From: an uncultured bacterium
GTDB taxonomy: Bacteria > Bacillota > Clostridia > Lachnospirales > Lachnospiraceae
Length of the DNA: 33,318 bases
Direction of reading: 5' to 3'
Assembly (NCBI GenBank): GCA_947063875.1
Contig: CAMSTY010000040.1
Coordinates: forward strand, 1-33,318
Shown: positions 1 through 7,821 of the stretch, piece by piece
Position numbering within the stretch: the first letter of the stretch is position 1
How the letters are laid out: each line of letters starts with the position of its first letter
Position numbers and translations under genes: made by a program
The notes under the pieces: generated by a model
Told to the model about the DNA's origin: nothing
Database searches by the model: none
What the model saw: the letters and a program-made list of their open reading frames with translations, nothing else

Positions 1-280
1 CGGTCTTTCTACTCTTTCAACCGGCCTCTCTGTCCTCTCAACCGGTCTTTCTACTCTTTCAACCGGCCTCTCTGTCCTCTCTGCCGGTCTTTCTACTCTC
101 TCAATCGGTCTTTCTGCCCTCTCTGCCGGTCTTTCTATTCTCTCTGCCGGTCTTTCTACTCTCTCAATCGGCCTTTCTGTCCTCTCTGCCGGTCTTTCTA
201 TTCTCTCAACCGGCCTTTCTACTCTCTCAACCGGCCTTTCTATCCTCTCTGCCGGTCTTTCTATCCTCTCAACCGGCCTT
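1..280 (-). repeat. 21-bp coding tandem repeat (heptapeptide RPxERxE)
   Basis: Fourteen copies of a 21-bp unit with exact period are visible: a CGG triplet recurs at 1, 22, 43 and so on to 274. Each unit encodes R-P-(V/A/I)-E-R-(V/I/T/A)-E in the frame of the FtsA-like gene. Variation is confined mainly to the third and sixth residues and to silent positions. One isolated unit lies further upstream in the gene, near 300-320. The array continues past the window edge. Confidence 0.95.
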
Positions 281-2079
281 TCCATTCTCCCTGCCGCTTC
301 CTCTGCCCTCTCTACCGGTCTTCCAGTCCCATGCTTGTCTTCTTCTGCAGCCACCGTTTTTTCTGCTTTTCCATTCCTGGACTCCGCCGCCTTTTCCAGC
401 TCCGGGGCCTTCTCTTCTTCCCGCTTGGCTTCATCTTCCCGACCGGGTTCTTCCTCCTGGCTCTTCCCGTCCTCCTGGCTGCGAATCCGAATCACATCCC
501 CGTTTTTCAAAGGGGTCTCCAAAAACGCATAGGAGCCGTTGAGCATAAGTTCCTCACAGGTAGCCGCCCCTTCGATGTCTCCCAGGCACGCCCTGGCCGG
601 CTTTCCTGCCTTTGCCGGCACAAAATCGATGTTGTCTCCCGCATGGATGATCTGGGAAAGTTTTCCTTCCCTGCCGTTGATGGACAAAGCTGCAGGTTCC
701 GACGGCGTTCCGTAAAAAACTTTTCTCTGGCCGTTTACCGTCACCGCCACATTCACGCCTGGCCGGCCCATAATATCAGAAAACCCATAGCCATTCATCA
801 TCAGCAGATTCAGCGCCGTAAAGCTTCCGCTGCGGAACAGCTTGGCCGGTTTTCCATTCAGAATCACCCGAAAACTGTCGTTGATCATATTCAGCCCCGC
901 TGAAACCACAATACCCAGGGGCGTGGCATATTCTGGATTGTTGAGATCATATTCATCCGAAAAGGCGCTTGCCTGAAAATAATTCCCGGCAATCGCCACC
1001 CGCTTGCTGTCCATCCCCAGCACGGAAGCCAGGCTGTCCCTTAAGCATATCAGCTTGCTGCCTCCTCCTGCCAGGAACAGAGCCGACGGCGGCCCGCCGT
1101 TTACTTCTATGATTTTTTCCGCAATCTCTTTGCAAAGGACTTCGGAAACCCCCTGGATGCATCGGAAGATCTCCTCCTGCCCGATCTTCTGTTCCATTCC
1201 CAAAATATCGGTAAAGGCAATCTCTTTTTCCTGATCCGCCTGGGCTTTCATCTTCTCTGCGGTTCCAAAGTCCACCAGATATTCTCTCATAAGCGCTTCC
1301 GTAACTTCATCCCCTGCCACCGTCGCCATAGTATATCCTGTCACGCTTCCTCCGGTGCAGGCAGCAATATCTGAAGTCCCGGCTCCGATATCCACCAGGA
1401 CCAGATTCAGCAGACGCAGATTTTCCGGGATTGCCGCATTGATCGCCGCGATCGGCTCCAGCGTGATGCTTGCCACCTCCAACCCGATCTTATTCATGGT
1501 GGTATACAGGCTTTCCACTACTTCGCTTGGCAGAAAAGTCGCAATCAGATCCACTTTCACCCGCCGTCCCCGATGGTCCATCAGACTTGACATCGCATAC
1601 TGATCCAGATAATACTGGCACACGGTATATCCCGCCAGATAAAATCTTCTGGACTCCCCCTGTGCCTCATTCTCTGCGTTAAAGGCCTCCTCGGCACGGC
1701 TGATGGCTCCTGCCTCCAGACGGCTGATCACCTCATTGTCAATCAGCTGAGGGCCTGGAAGTTCCATTTCAAAATCCGACCGTCTGGTCCTTAAAGCCCG
1801 CCCGGCAGCGGCGACACATACCCGGCGTAGCTGAATATCCAGTCTGCTTTCCAGACGTTTTTTCACTTTATCTGCCAGCAATGACACCTTCTCTATATTC
1901 TCGATCTGCCCGTCAACCATTGCCCGTTCCGTATGCTCTTCTCTCTCGATGGCCAGGATCTTTACTTTCCGTTCTTCCACAATCCCTACCATTCCAATGA
2001 TGCTTCGTGTTCCGATATCCAAAGCAAACACAATCTGCTCTTCCTGAATTGAAGTTTTTTTAACCTGCGCTTTTGCCAT
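1..2079 (-). CDS. FtsA-like actin-fold protein with repetitive Arg/Pro/Glu tail (3' end outside window)
   Basis: Open for 693 codons from ATG at 2079 to the window edge with no stop, so the C-terminus is missing. The N-terminus has FALDIGTRSIIG, the phosphate-1 loop of the FtsA/PilM/MreB/Hsp70 ATPase fold, and VLVDIGAGTSDIA (phosphate 2) and ALFLAGGGSK (adenosine loop) follow, so a nucleotide-binding actin fold is well supported. After the ATPase comes a region (about residues 440-540) with NVAVTVNGQRK and ENDVIRIRS-like spacing that may hold small beta-grasp-like domains; this is inference. From about residue 545 the chain becomes highly charged, then enters heptapeptide repeats RPxERxE. Classical FtsA is about 420 residues and ends in an amphipathic membrane helix; this protein is much longer and is not next to ftsZ here, so it is better called an FtsA-like paralogue than FtsA. 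An AGGAGG ribosome site lies 6-7 bases before the start. Confidence 0.85.
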   Translation of the reverse strand, partial: MAKAQVKKTSIQEEQIVFALDIGTRSIIGMVGIVEERKVKILAIEREEHTERAMVDGQIENIEKVSLLADKVKKRLESRLDIQLRRVCVAAAGRALRTRRSDFEMELPGPQLIDNEVISRLEAGAISRAEEAFNAENEAQGESRRFYLAGYTVCQYYLDQYAMSSLMDHRGRRVKVDLIATFLPSEVVESLYTTMNKIGLEVASITLEPIAAINAAIPENLRLLNLVLVDIGAGTSDIAACTGGSVTGYTMATVAGDEVTEALMREYLVDFGTAEKMKAQADQEKEIAFTDILGMEQKIGQEEIFRCIQGVSEVLCKEIAEKIIEVNGGPPSALFLAGGGSKLICLRDSLASVLGMDSKRVAIAGNYFQASAFSDEYDLNNPEYATPLGIVVSAGLNMINDSFRVILNGKPAKLFRSGSFTALNLLMMNGYGFSDIMGRPGVNVAVTVNGQRKVFYGTPSEPAALSINGREGKLSQIIHAGDNIDFVPAKAGKPARACLGDIEGAATCEELMLNGSYAFLETPLKNGDVIRIRSQEDGKSQEEEPGREDEAKREEEKAPELEKAAESRNGKAEKTVAAEEDKHGTGRPVERAEEAAGRMERPVERIERPAERIERPVERVERPVERIERPAERTERPIERVERPAERIERPAERAERPIERVERPAERTERPVERVERPVERTERPVERVERP

Positions 2080-2111
2080 GCCATCCTCCTGTGCAACCGA
2101 CATCTGCTATC

Positions 2112-2140
2112 ATTATAGTAAAATTATCTTCCAATGTAAA
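2112..2140 (-). promoter_or_regulatory. Sigma-A promoter of the FtsA-like gene
   Basis: On the minus strand TTTACA (2135-2140) is followed after 17 bases by a perfect TATAAT (2112-2117), about 33 bases before the start codon. This gives the FtsA-like gene its own promoter, separate from the ABC operon upstream. Confidence 0.8.
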
Positions 2141-2191
2141 TCTTTTCCCATAAAAAAACGCCAAAAAGCCTCAGATTAGGATACAAGATAA

Positions 2192-2221
2192 GGCCGGGAA
2201 CTTGTTTTTAGATCCCCGGCC
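2192..2221 (-). terminator. Possible terminator of the ABC transporter operon
   Basis: GGCCGGG (2192-2198) pairs with CCCGGCC (2215-2221) around a 16-base loop, 32 bases beyond the stop of the second ABC gene. The following minus-strand bases (TTATCTTG) are only weakly T-rich, so termination efficiency is uncertain. Confidence 0.5.
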
Positions 2222-2253
2222 TATCGTTTCGTTTAGATTCTCTTGCTTACATT

Positions 2254-3990
2254 TCAGGCAGTAATTCCCCAATCCTGACTAACCATTTGCAGTTGTACCA
2301 TATGGGGATAAACCTTGCCTGTTTTCATCAGTTTTTCCGGTGTCCCCTGTTCGGCAACCGTACCGTCCAAAAGCACAACCACTTGATCCGCGCCGCTTAC
2401 GGTACGCATGCGGTGAGCGATAACAAGTACCGTTTTATTCTTTATCAGCCTTGACAATGCCGCCTGGATCAATGTTTCATTTTCCACATCCAGGCTTGCC
2501 GTTGCCTCATCCAGTAAAATGATCGGCGAATTTTTGAGGAAAGCGCGGGCGATTGAGATGCGCTGCCGCTCACCGCCGGACAGTTCACAGCCGTTTTCCC
2601 CGATCATACTGTTGTAGCCATCCGGAAGTTTTAACGCAAATTCCTCACAATTTGCCAGCCTTGCCGCCCGGATCACTTCTTCATCAGTCGCATCTTTTCT
2701 TCCTATTCGGATGTTCTCCATGATCGTATTGTTAAACAGTGTCACGTCCTGAAACACGATAGAATACAGCGACAGCAACGTTTCCGGCTCTATTTTTGAG
2801 ATATCCATACCGCCGACGGTAATTTTGCCTTTGCTTATATCCCAAAACCGCGCGGCGAGGCGGGACACCGTAGTTTTGCCGCCGCCGGACGGCCCGACTA
2901 AGGCGGTAACTTCGCCCTGTTTTGCCGTAAAGGACACGTCTTTCAACACGGTTTCCCCGGTATTGTAAGCAAACCCCACATGGTCGAACACGATGTCATA
3001 GCCTTTATTTGTTATCCTGTCCGTTCCTGTCTGGATAGGCTGGTCAAGGATTTCATTCATGCGGTTTATGTTTGCTTTGGTGGAGATTACCGCAGCCAGA
3101 TTTTGCAACGCCCCCTCAAGCGGGGCATACAGTCTGGAAGCCACCAGCAAAAACATAAAAAACAGAGGGATATCAATCTCCCCACGGATAAGCAGCGCAG
3201 AACCCACAAGCGCAACCGTGGCAATCCCGAATTTTAATATCAGTGTTGAGGAAACAACGAAAAGGGCAGTCCCAAGTTCCGTTATAATGTGCCGTTTTTC
3301 CACATAGTCAATTTTTTTGCCCAGCCCTTTCAGATAGCTTTCTTCCGCATTATTTGCCTTTAAGTCCTGCAGGCTCTCGATACACTCCTGCACACCGCTT
3401 TCCAGTGCGACATTTGCCGATACGGATTTACGGTTAAAATATTCCTGTATGCGGGCTGAAAAGAATGTAATGGTAAATGCAATCGGCAGAACCCAAACAG
3501 CCGCAAGAGCCATACGAAAGTCTATAGCAAAAAGATAGGCTGCAACCAGTGTTGTTGAAATAAGGGAACCTGCCAATGCCGGCACATAATGGGAAAATGC
3601 CGTTTCCAGCGTGGCACAATCGCCCATAATCGAGTTTGTCAAATCGGCAAGATCTTTTTTGCCAAAAAAGGATAAAGGGATTTTGCGGAGTTGCTCGGCC
3701 AAGGAAATACGCCTTACCCCGCTTTCCACATAAGTCGCCAGATAAGTGGCGTTGTATTGAAACCAAGTCGCAATAAATATCAGCGCAAGGCAAAGCAAAG
3801 CGCCGACCGCATAGAAAACAACACGGCTTCCATTTACGCCCCCGTTCATGGTATCCATAACAAAATAATAGAGGAGCCCGACAGGAATCATAAAGGATAT
3901 ATCCTGTGCAACACACGCAATACAGCCTTTTATCAGATCGGCAGCCCCTTGTCTTGATAACGCAAAGCGTCTTTGCAATGTCCGGATCAT
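2254..3990 (-). CDS. ABC transporter half-subunit (permease-ATPase fusion), second of a pair
   Basis: A 578-residue exporter-fold half-transporter: an N-terminal membrane domain with about six helices (roughly residues 25-300) and a C-terminal ATPase. Walker A GPSGGGKTT is at 366-374, the signature LSGGE at 470-474, Walker B with catalytic Glu in ILLDEA at 491-496, and the H-loop His at about 526, so this ATPase site looks complete. I start it at ATG 3990 and not at the longer frame open to 4044, because ATG overlaps the stop of the preceding gene (ATGA) and AAAGGAGG sits just upstream. The tight overlap with the other half-transporter suggests a heterodimer translated in coupled fashion. The substrate cannot be read from sequence. 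Drug efflux is a common role for TetR-linked pairs, but siderophore transporters of the IrtAB/YbtPQ type share this fold. Confidence 0.93.
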   Translation of the reverse strand: MIRTLQRRFALSRQGAADLIKGCIACVAQDISFMIPVGLLYYFVMDTMNGGVNGSRVVFYAVGALLCLALIFIATWFQYNATYLATYVESGVRRISLAEQLRKIPLSFFGKKDLADLTNSIMGDCATLETAFSHYVPALAGSLISTTLVAAYLFAIDFRMALAAVWVLPIAFTITFFSARIQEYFNRKSVSANVALESGVQECIESLQDLKANNAEESYLKGLGKKIDYVEKRHIITELGTALFVVSSTLILKFGIATVALVGSALLIRGEIDIPLFFMFLLVASRLYAPLEGALQNLAAVISTKANINRMNEILDQPIQTGTDRITNKGYDIVFDHVGFAYNTGETVLKDVSFTAKQGEVTALVGPSGGGKTTVSRLAARFWDISKGKITVGGMDISKIEPETLLSLYSIVFQDVTLFNNTIMENIRIGRKDATDEEVIRAARLANCEEFALKLPDGYNSMIGENGCELSGGERQRISIARAFLKNSPIILLDEATASLDVENETLIQAALSRLIKNKTVLVIAHRMRTVSGADQVVVLLDGTVAEQGTPEKLMKTGKVYPHMVQLQMVSQDWGITA

Positions 3991-5807
3991 GCGTTTACCT
4001 CCTTTGCAATTTTCCATTCCGCAGCTTCCGAATAATTTTTCCACATTTTCATAAATATACCGTTTTTCTCGATCAATCCGCTATGTGTACCACTTTCGAC
4101 GATCTCACCTTCTTGCATTACATAAATGCAATCCGCATTTGTAATTGACGACAGCCTATGCGCAATCATAATCACGGTTTTGCCTTTTGAGAGAACCGAC
4201 AAAGCCTGTTGTACGCGCACCTCGTTGTCGGGGTCGGCAAACGCGGTGGCCTCGTCCAGGATCAGAATAGGCGCATTTTTTAAAATTGCGCGGGCAATCG
4301 CTATCCTTTGCTGTTCGCCGCCGGACAGGTACACGCCTCCCTCGCCGACCACCGTATCCATGCCATCGGGTAATTTTTCGATAATATCCAGGCACTGTGC
4401 CGATTTCAGGGCACAGGCGATTTCTTCACGTGTGGCGTCGGGTTTTGCCATACGCACATTTTCCAATATGGACGCTTTGATAAGGTGGCTGTTCTGAAAT
4501 ACAAACGATACCGTATTCATCAATGTTTTTTTGGGAATGTCGCGTATGTCGATATTTCCTATCCGTATATGTCCTTTTTGCGGGTCGAAAAATCTTGTGA
4601 CGATATTTGCAAGTGTCGTCTTGCCGCCGCCGGACGCCCCTACTAATGCCACCACCTGTCCTGGTTTGATGGAGAGCGATACATCATTGAGCGCGTTTTT
4701 CCCGCCGTCATGGTCCGGGCCATCTTCCCGGCCCCCTTCAGAGTTATTTGCCTTGTAGCTGTAACTAACGTGTTCTAATATAATGGAATTATCCGTTGGT
4801 ACATTATTTACTCTGCTTTCAGACAATGGTTTTTCGTCCAGCACCTCGTCAATCCTGTGAATCGCGTCACTGACAATCATTGCGTCTTCGCTCATAAACA
4901 TGATTTTTGTGAGCGTCGTGCCAATAACAGGCGTGATCACAATATAAAAGATCAGGTTTAGCAACAATTCATTTGTCACGCCGCCCCTTGTAAAGAGAAT
5001 ACCTCCGGCAATCAGAAACGCAAATACGCCGTTGATTGCCGTTGTATAGGACATCATAGGCAGACGCAGGCCTTTTGTGTATGCAATTACCCATGTTTCG
5101 TAGTTGTCTATCGCATCTTTGAAGCGTTTAAAAGAAAAGATTGTCTGTCCGAAAGTCTTTACTACGGGCACCCCTCTTACATATTCAACCGCTTCGTTTG
5201 ACATATCAGAAAGCGCATTTTGATACTGCTCCATTCTCTGCTCCATGTCTTTCCCGGTCATTTTCATCATAATCAGAAAACCAAGCACAACGGGAACAAG
5301 GCTTAAAAGCCCTAACCGCCAGTCAAAGGCAAGCAGCAGGAAAAGCAGTCCTATGGGGGTGGCAATGGCTCCCGCTTTGTCGGGCAGCCTGTGCGCAAGA
5401 TAAGTTTCCGTAGCGGCACTGGAACTGTTTACGATCCGCCGCAGCTTTCCGCTTCCGTACTTTTCCGTTACCCCAAGCGGCAGGGCTGCAATATGGCGCA
5501 TAAGTTCTTTTCGGATATTGGCGGCAACCCGGAACGCGCTTATATGCGAACACATCAAAGCGGCTATATAGACGGCAATAGAGATAACCGCAAACAATAC
5601 GGCAGACCAGCCGTAGCTTGTGATACTCCCCGCCTGTGAGAAGTCCGGTGAAACTTCCAGTATGTCATGAATGATACGCCATATATACCAAAAAGGCACA
5701 AGAGAAAGCAGCGCACTCATTACAGACAGTCCCCAGGAAAGATAGGTCAAGATCTTATGCCTTCCGGCATAACCCATCAGTCTTGACAGATCAGACTGTT
5801 TTTTCAT
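3987..5807 (-). CDS. ABC transporter half-subunit (permease-ATPase fusion), first of a pair
   Basis: A 606-residue exporter-fold half-transporter. Membrane helices fill roughly residues 20-300; the ATPase has Walker A GASGGGKTT (390-398), signature LSGGE (494-498), Walker B ILILDE (514-519) and H-loop His550. The D-loop region reads EATAFADPDNE in place of the usual SALD form; I recall this variant from IrtAB/YbtPQ-like transporters, which hints at a siderophore or related substrate, though that is only suggestive. A hydrophilic Gly/Asp/Glu-rich stretch at about 354-371 looks like an insertion near the start of the ATPase domain. The start ATG 5807 is preceded by TTAAGGAGG. It leads the operon with the second half-transporter and lies 149 bases after tetR, so all three may share a transcript. 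Confidence 0.93.
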   Translation of the reverse strand: MKKQSDLSRLMGYAGRHKILTYLSWGLSVMSALLSLVPFWYIWRIIHDILEVSPDFSQAGSITSYGWSAVLFAVISIAVYIAALMCSHISAFRVAANIRKELMRHIAALPLGVTEKYGSGKLRRIVNSSSAATETYLAHRLPDKAGAIATPIGLLFLLLAFDWRLGLLSLVPVVLGFLIMMKMTGKDMEQRMEQYQNALSDMSNEAVEYVRGVPVVKTFGQTIFSFKRFKDAIDNYETWVIAYTKGLRLPMMSYTTAINGVFAFLIAGGILFTRGGVTNELLLNLIFYIVITPVIGTTLTKIMFMSEDAMIVSDAIHRIDEVLDEKPLSESRVNNVPTDNSIILEHVSYSYKANNSEGGREDGPDHDGGKNALNDVSLSIKPGQVVALVGASGGGKTTLANIVTRFFDPQKGHIRIGNIDIRDIPKKTLMNTVSFVFQNSHLIKASILENVRMAKPDATREEIACALKSAQCLDIIEKLPDGMDTVVGEGGVYLSGGEQQRIAIARAILKNAPILILDEATAFADPDNEVRVQQALSVLSKGKTVIMIAHRLSSITNADCIYVMQEGEIVESGTHSGLIEKNGIFMKMWKNYSEAAEWKIAKEVNA

Positions 5808-5896
5808 TGAAAAAAACCTCCTTAAAAATATTTTTATGATATGAGAGTAAAAAACCGCCCTCGAATATCCTTGCTGTTTGGTTGCGCCTTTAAATA

Positions 5897-5912
5897 GTTA
5901 GTTATAGCTAAC
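5897..5912. promoter_or_regulatory. Near-palindrome upstream of the ABC operon (candidate operator)
   Basis: GTTAGTTATAGCTAAC is symmetric at 14 of 16 positions and lies 90 bases upstream of the first ABC gene, in the tetR-ABC gap. It differs from the palindromes in front of tetR. The GTTAG/CTAAC arms resemble boxes of DtxR/IdeR-type metal regulators, but that reading is inference. Confidence 0.4.
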
Positions 5913-5927
5913 CAATGCGCCAAATAT

Positions 5928-5953
5928 ATATGGAAAGTTCACACTTTCCATAT
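5928..5953. other. Perfect 11-bp inverted repeat just after tetR
   Basis: ATATGGAAAGT (5928-5938) and its exact complement (5943-5953) flank a 4-base loop, starting 4 bases after the tetR stop. There is no T-tract after it, so it is a poor terminator. It may be an RNA-processing or stability hairpin, or a protein-binding site. Confidence 0.55.
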
Positions 5954-5956
5954 GAT

Positions 5957-6577
5957 TTATAATTGCCCCATAATTTTCATCCACCCGGCAGTGTAAAAAG
6001 CCCTCATTTCTTTCAGGTAATGCTTTGCCTCTTCCAGTGGCATCTCATGTATAATCAGCTCAAAAAAAGTATTAAACATTCCTGTAATCAAGATATGCTC
6101 CAACCGCTCATCAATGGGCGGCGCAGGCCTGCCTAGCTTTTCTAGAACCGCTAAATAATCATGCGTGCCTTTTGTTTCTATTTCTACCATTTCATCAATC
6201 AATTTTGAAAAACGTGTCCCCTCCGAACAGCAAAGTATGAGTTTAAATTCATTCAAGTGTCCATAGGCATATAAGAGCATTTCATACATACATGCGCCAG
6301 AGACAGAAGTAAGGTTGTCGGGCTGCTCTTCCGGCGGGATTTCCGCAAATTCTTTCTGCGCCTTACAAAAGCTGTTCAATAAAAAGTTGTAATGCTCGCC
6401 TACCAGCGCTTCAAATAAATCTTCCTTGCTGCCATAGTAGCCGTAGAACGCACCTGTCGTCACGCCCGCTGTCTTGACAATATTCCGCAAGGAAGCAGAC
6501 TTGTAGCCTTTTATAAGAAATTCCTGCATGGCAGCTGAAAGAATCAGCTGTAATGTTGTCCGTTCTGCTTCGCCCAT
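5957..6577 (-). CDS. TetR/AcrR-family transcriptional repressor
   Basis: A 206-residue protein with the standard TetR layout. The N-terminal helix-turn-helix region (about residues 10-57) contains ILSAAMQEFLIKGYKSASLRNIVKTAGVTTGAFYGYYGSKEDLFEAL, summarised by the motif GVTTGAFYGYYGSKEDLF, which is typical of the recognition helix and following turn. The C-terminal two thirds is a divergent ligand-binding domain, as usual for the family. The start ATG 6577 follows GGGAGG. It is upstream of and co-oriented with two ABC half-transporters, so it probably controls them as well as itself; two overlapping palindromes sit on its own promoter. The ligand is unknown. Confidence 0.92.
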   Translation of the reverse strand: MGEAERTTLQLILSAAMQEFLIKGYKSASLRNIVKTAGVTTGAFYGYYGSKEDLFEALVGEHYNFLLNSFCKAQKEFAEIPPEEQPDNLTSVSGACMYEMLLYAYGHLNEFKLILCCSEGTRFSKLIDEMVEIETKGTHDYLAVLEKLGRPAPPIDERLEHILITGMFNTFFELIIHEMPLEEAKHYLKEMRAFYTAGWMKIMGQL

Positions 6578-6591
6578 AAGCCTCCCTCGGT

Positions 6592-6619
6592 TATAACAAT
6601 GTTATATATCACTGTTATA
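6592..6619. promoter_or_regulatory. Two overlapping palindromic operators for the TetR protein
   Basis: TATAACAATGTTATA (6592-6606) and TATATCACTGTTATA (6605-6619) both fit the symmetric pattern TATAnCAnTGnTATA. Their centres are 13 bp apart and they overlap by two bases. They start at the -10 element of the tetR promoter and cover the likely transcription start, the expected place for an autorepressor. Confidence 0.7.
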
Positions 6620-6647
6620 TAATACAGCAAATCATGGGATTTGTCAA
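6619..6647 (-). promoter_or_regulatory. Sigma-A promoter of tetR (and probably the ABC operon)
   Basis: Minus strand: consensus TTGACA (6642-6647), a 17-base spacer and TATTAT (6619-6624). This is one of the strongest-looking promoters in the window, and the palindromes of the tetR operator region directly adjoin it. Confidence 0.85.
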
Positions 6648-6691
6648 TGGTTCAAAAAAATTTTGTCTCAAACCTTGTCTCAAATTGAAAA

Positions 6692-6728
6692 GGCGGTACC
6701 GCCCCCTTATCATCCGGGCCATACCGCC
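6692..6728. terminator. Bidirectional terminator after the NlpC/P60 gene
   Basis: GGCGGTA (6692-6698) pairs with TACCGCC (6722-6728). On the minus strand it follows the stop at 6736 and is trailed by TTTT; on the plus strand it is trailed by seven Ts. Confidence 0.8.
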
Positions 6729-6735
6729 ATTTTTT

Positions 6736-7815
6736 TCAGTCCCCCAGTACATTTACTACTTTTACCGGAGTCCGATAATACATATTCGACCGCACAATCC
6801 CAACCCGTTCGTTTGAAGCATGAACGACCTGTCCGTCACCGGCATAGATTGCGACATGATTGATGTTGCTTCCGTTGCTGTAAAAGACAAGATCTCCCGG
6901 CCTTGCCTCCTGCACGGCCACCGCCCTTCCCTGATGCGCCTGTTCTGCTGCTGTCCGGTTCAGATAGACCCCTGCCACATTCCCCAAAATATATTTGGTA
7001 AAACCGGAGCAGTCCACTCCTGTGTTGGGATTATTCCCTCCGTAGACATAAGCATTCCCGATGTAATAGGAAGCGCTCGTTACAATCGCTGCTCTCAGGG
7101 CCTCTTTTCTGGCTTTTTCTGCCGCCGCAGCAGCTTCCTGTTCCTCAATGCGATTTAAATATCCTTCATAACGGCCATTTTTTTCTGCCAGGCTGCTCTG
7201 CAGCACATCCAACTCGGAGCGGACTATATGAGAACCCATGGTGTTCTCCGCTAAAAGGACCGGCAGTCCTGTCGGTGAAAGCCGCAGCATCCGTCCGGCT
7301 TCTTCCGGGGCCGGAAGCGACGCTTTTGAAATCTCCTCTTCCGGAGTCTCCTCTTCCGAAATCTCCTCTTCCGGAGCCTCCTCTTCCGAAATCTCCTCTT
7401 CCGGTCCTGGCTGCTCCAGGCCAAGTTCCTGGCGAATCTGGCTTTCCCGCTCTGCCAGTTCTTCCAGCTCCTTCCGCGCATTTCTGGTCCGCGCTTCCAG
7501 TTCTTTCAACTCCTGCTCCTGAACCTCCTGCTCCTGCCGAAGCACCTCATTCTCCTGATCCGCCTGCTGCTTCTGCTGCGCCAGTTTCGTCCATTCTAAC
7601 TCCAGCTGTTCCTTTTCCTTGCGGACCTGTTCCAGCTGATACCGGGAACCGGCAAAAAACAGGCATGTTCCCGTCAGGACAAATAACCCCAAAAATATCG
7701 CCCCAAACACCCAGACGGGAATCTTAAAGTGGATCGGCTTCTTTTGGGAATGCGGCAGCAGCATAACGGTATAGGAGAGAAAGACACGCTCTTTCTTAAA
7801 CTTTTTCCAGTTCAT
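6736..7815 (-). CDS. Membrane-anchored coiled-coil NlpC/P60 peptidoglycan peptidase
   Basis: A 359-residue protein. A short cytoplasmic head contains VMLLPHSQKKP, then comes one membrane helix (about residues 33-57), a long Glu/Gln-rich coiled coil (about 58-135), an acidic repeat linker (EEISEEEAPE, about 139-163), a second helical stretch, and a C-terminal NlpC/P60 domain (about 243-359). Catalytic residues are visible: Cys269 in VDCSGF, His320 in NHVAIYAG and the third polar residue His332 in VVHASN. Such enzymes cut D-Glu/meso-DAP-type stem peptide bonds outside the cell. It directly follows the bactofilin gene; a GTG at 7821 abuts the bactofilin stop and could be an alternative start. 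The N-terminal module is one I associate with bactofilin-linked M23 peptidases, so the swap to NlpC/P60 is notable. Confidence 0.9.
   Translation of the reverse strand: MNWKKFKKERVFLSYTVMLLPHSQKKPIHFKIPVWVFGAIFLGLFVLTGTCLFFAGSRYQLEQVRKEKEQLELEWTKLAQQKQQADQENEVLRQEQEVQEQELKELEARTRNARKELEELAERESQIRQELGLEQPGPEEEISEEEAPEEEISEEETPEEEISKASLPAPEEAGRMLRLSPTGLPVLLAENTMGSHIVRSELDVLQSSLAEKNGRYEGYLNRIEEQEAAAAAEKARKEALRAAIVTSASYYIGNAYVYGGNNPNTGVDCSGFTKYILGNVAGVYLNRTAAEQAHQGRAVAVQEARPGDLVFYSNGSNINHVAIYAGDGQVVHASNERVGIVRSNMYYRTPVKVVNVLGD
7328..7404 (-). repeat. 30-bp coding repeat in the linker of the NlpC/P60 gene
   Basis: GAAATCTCCTCTTCCG recurs at 7328, 7358 and 7388 on the plus strand, an exact 30-bp period. 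In the gene frame it encodes the decapeptide EEISEEEAPE/EEISEEETPE, an acidic spacer before the extracellular domain. Confidence 0.9.
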
Positions 7816-7821
7816 CCGCAC

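Noticed and set aside
1..280. The regular 21-bp repeats as a CRISPR array
   Set aside because: There are no unique spacers; units are contiguous, in frame with the FtsA-like gene and encode one heptapeptide.
331..903. A 190-codon plus-strand open frame
   Set aside because: It is antisense to the FtsA-like gene, low in complexity and without a ribosome site or domain.
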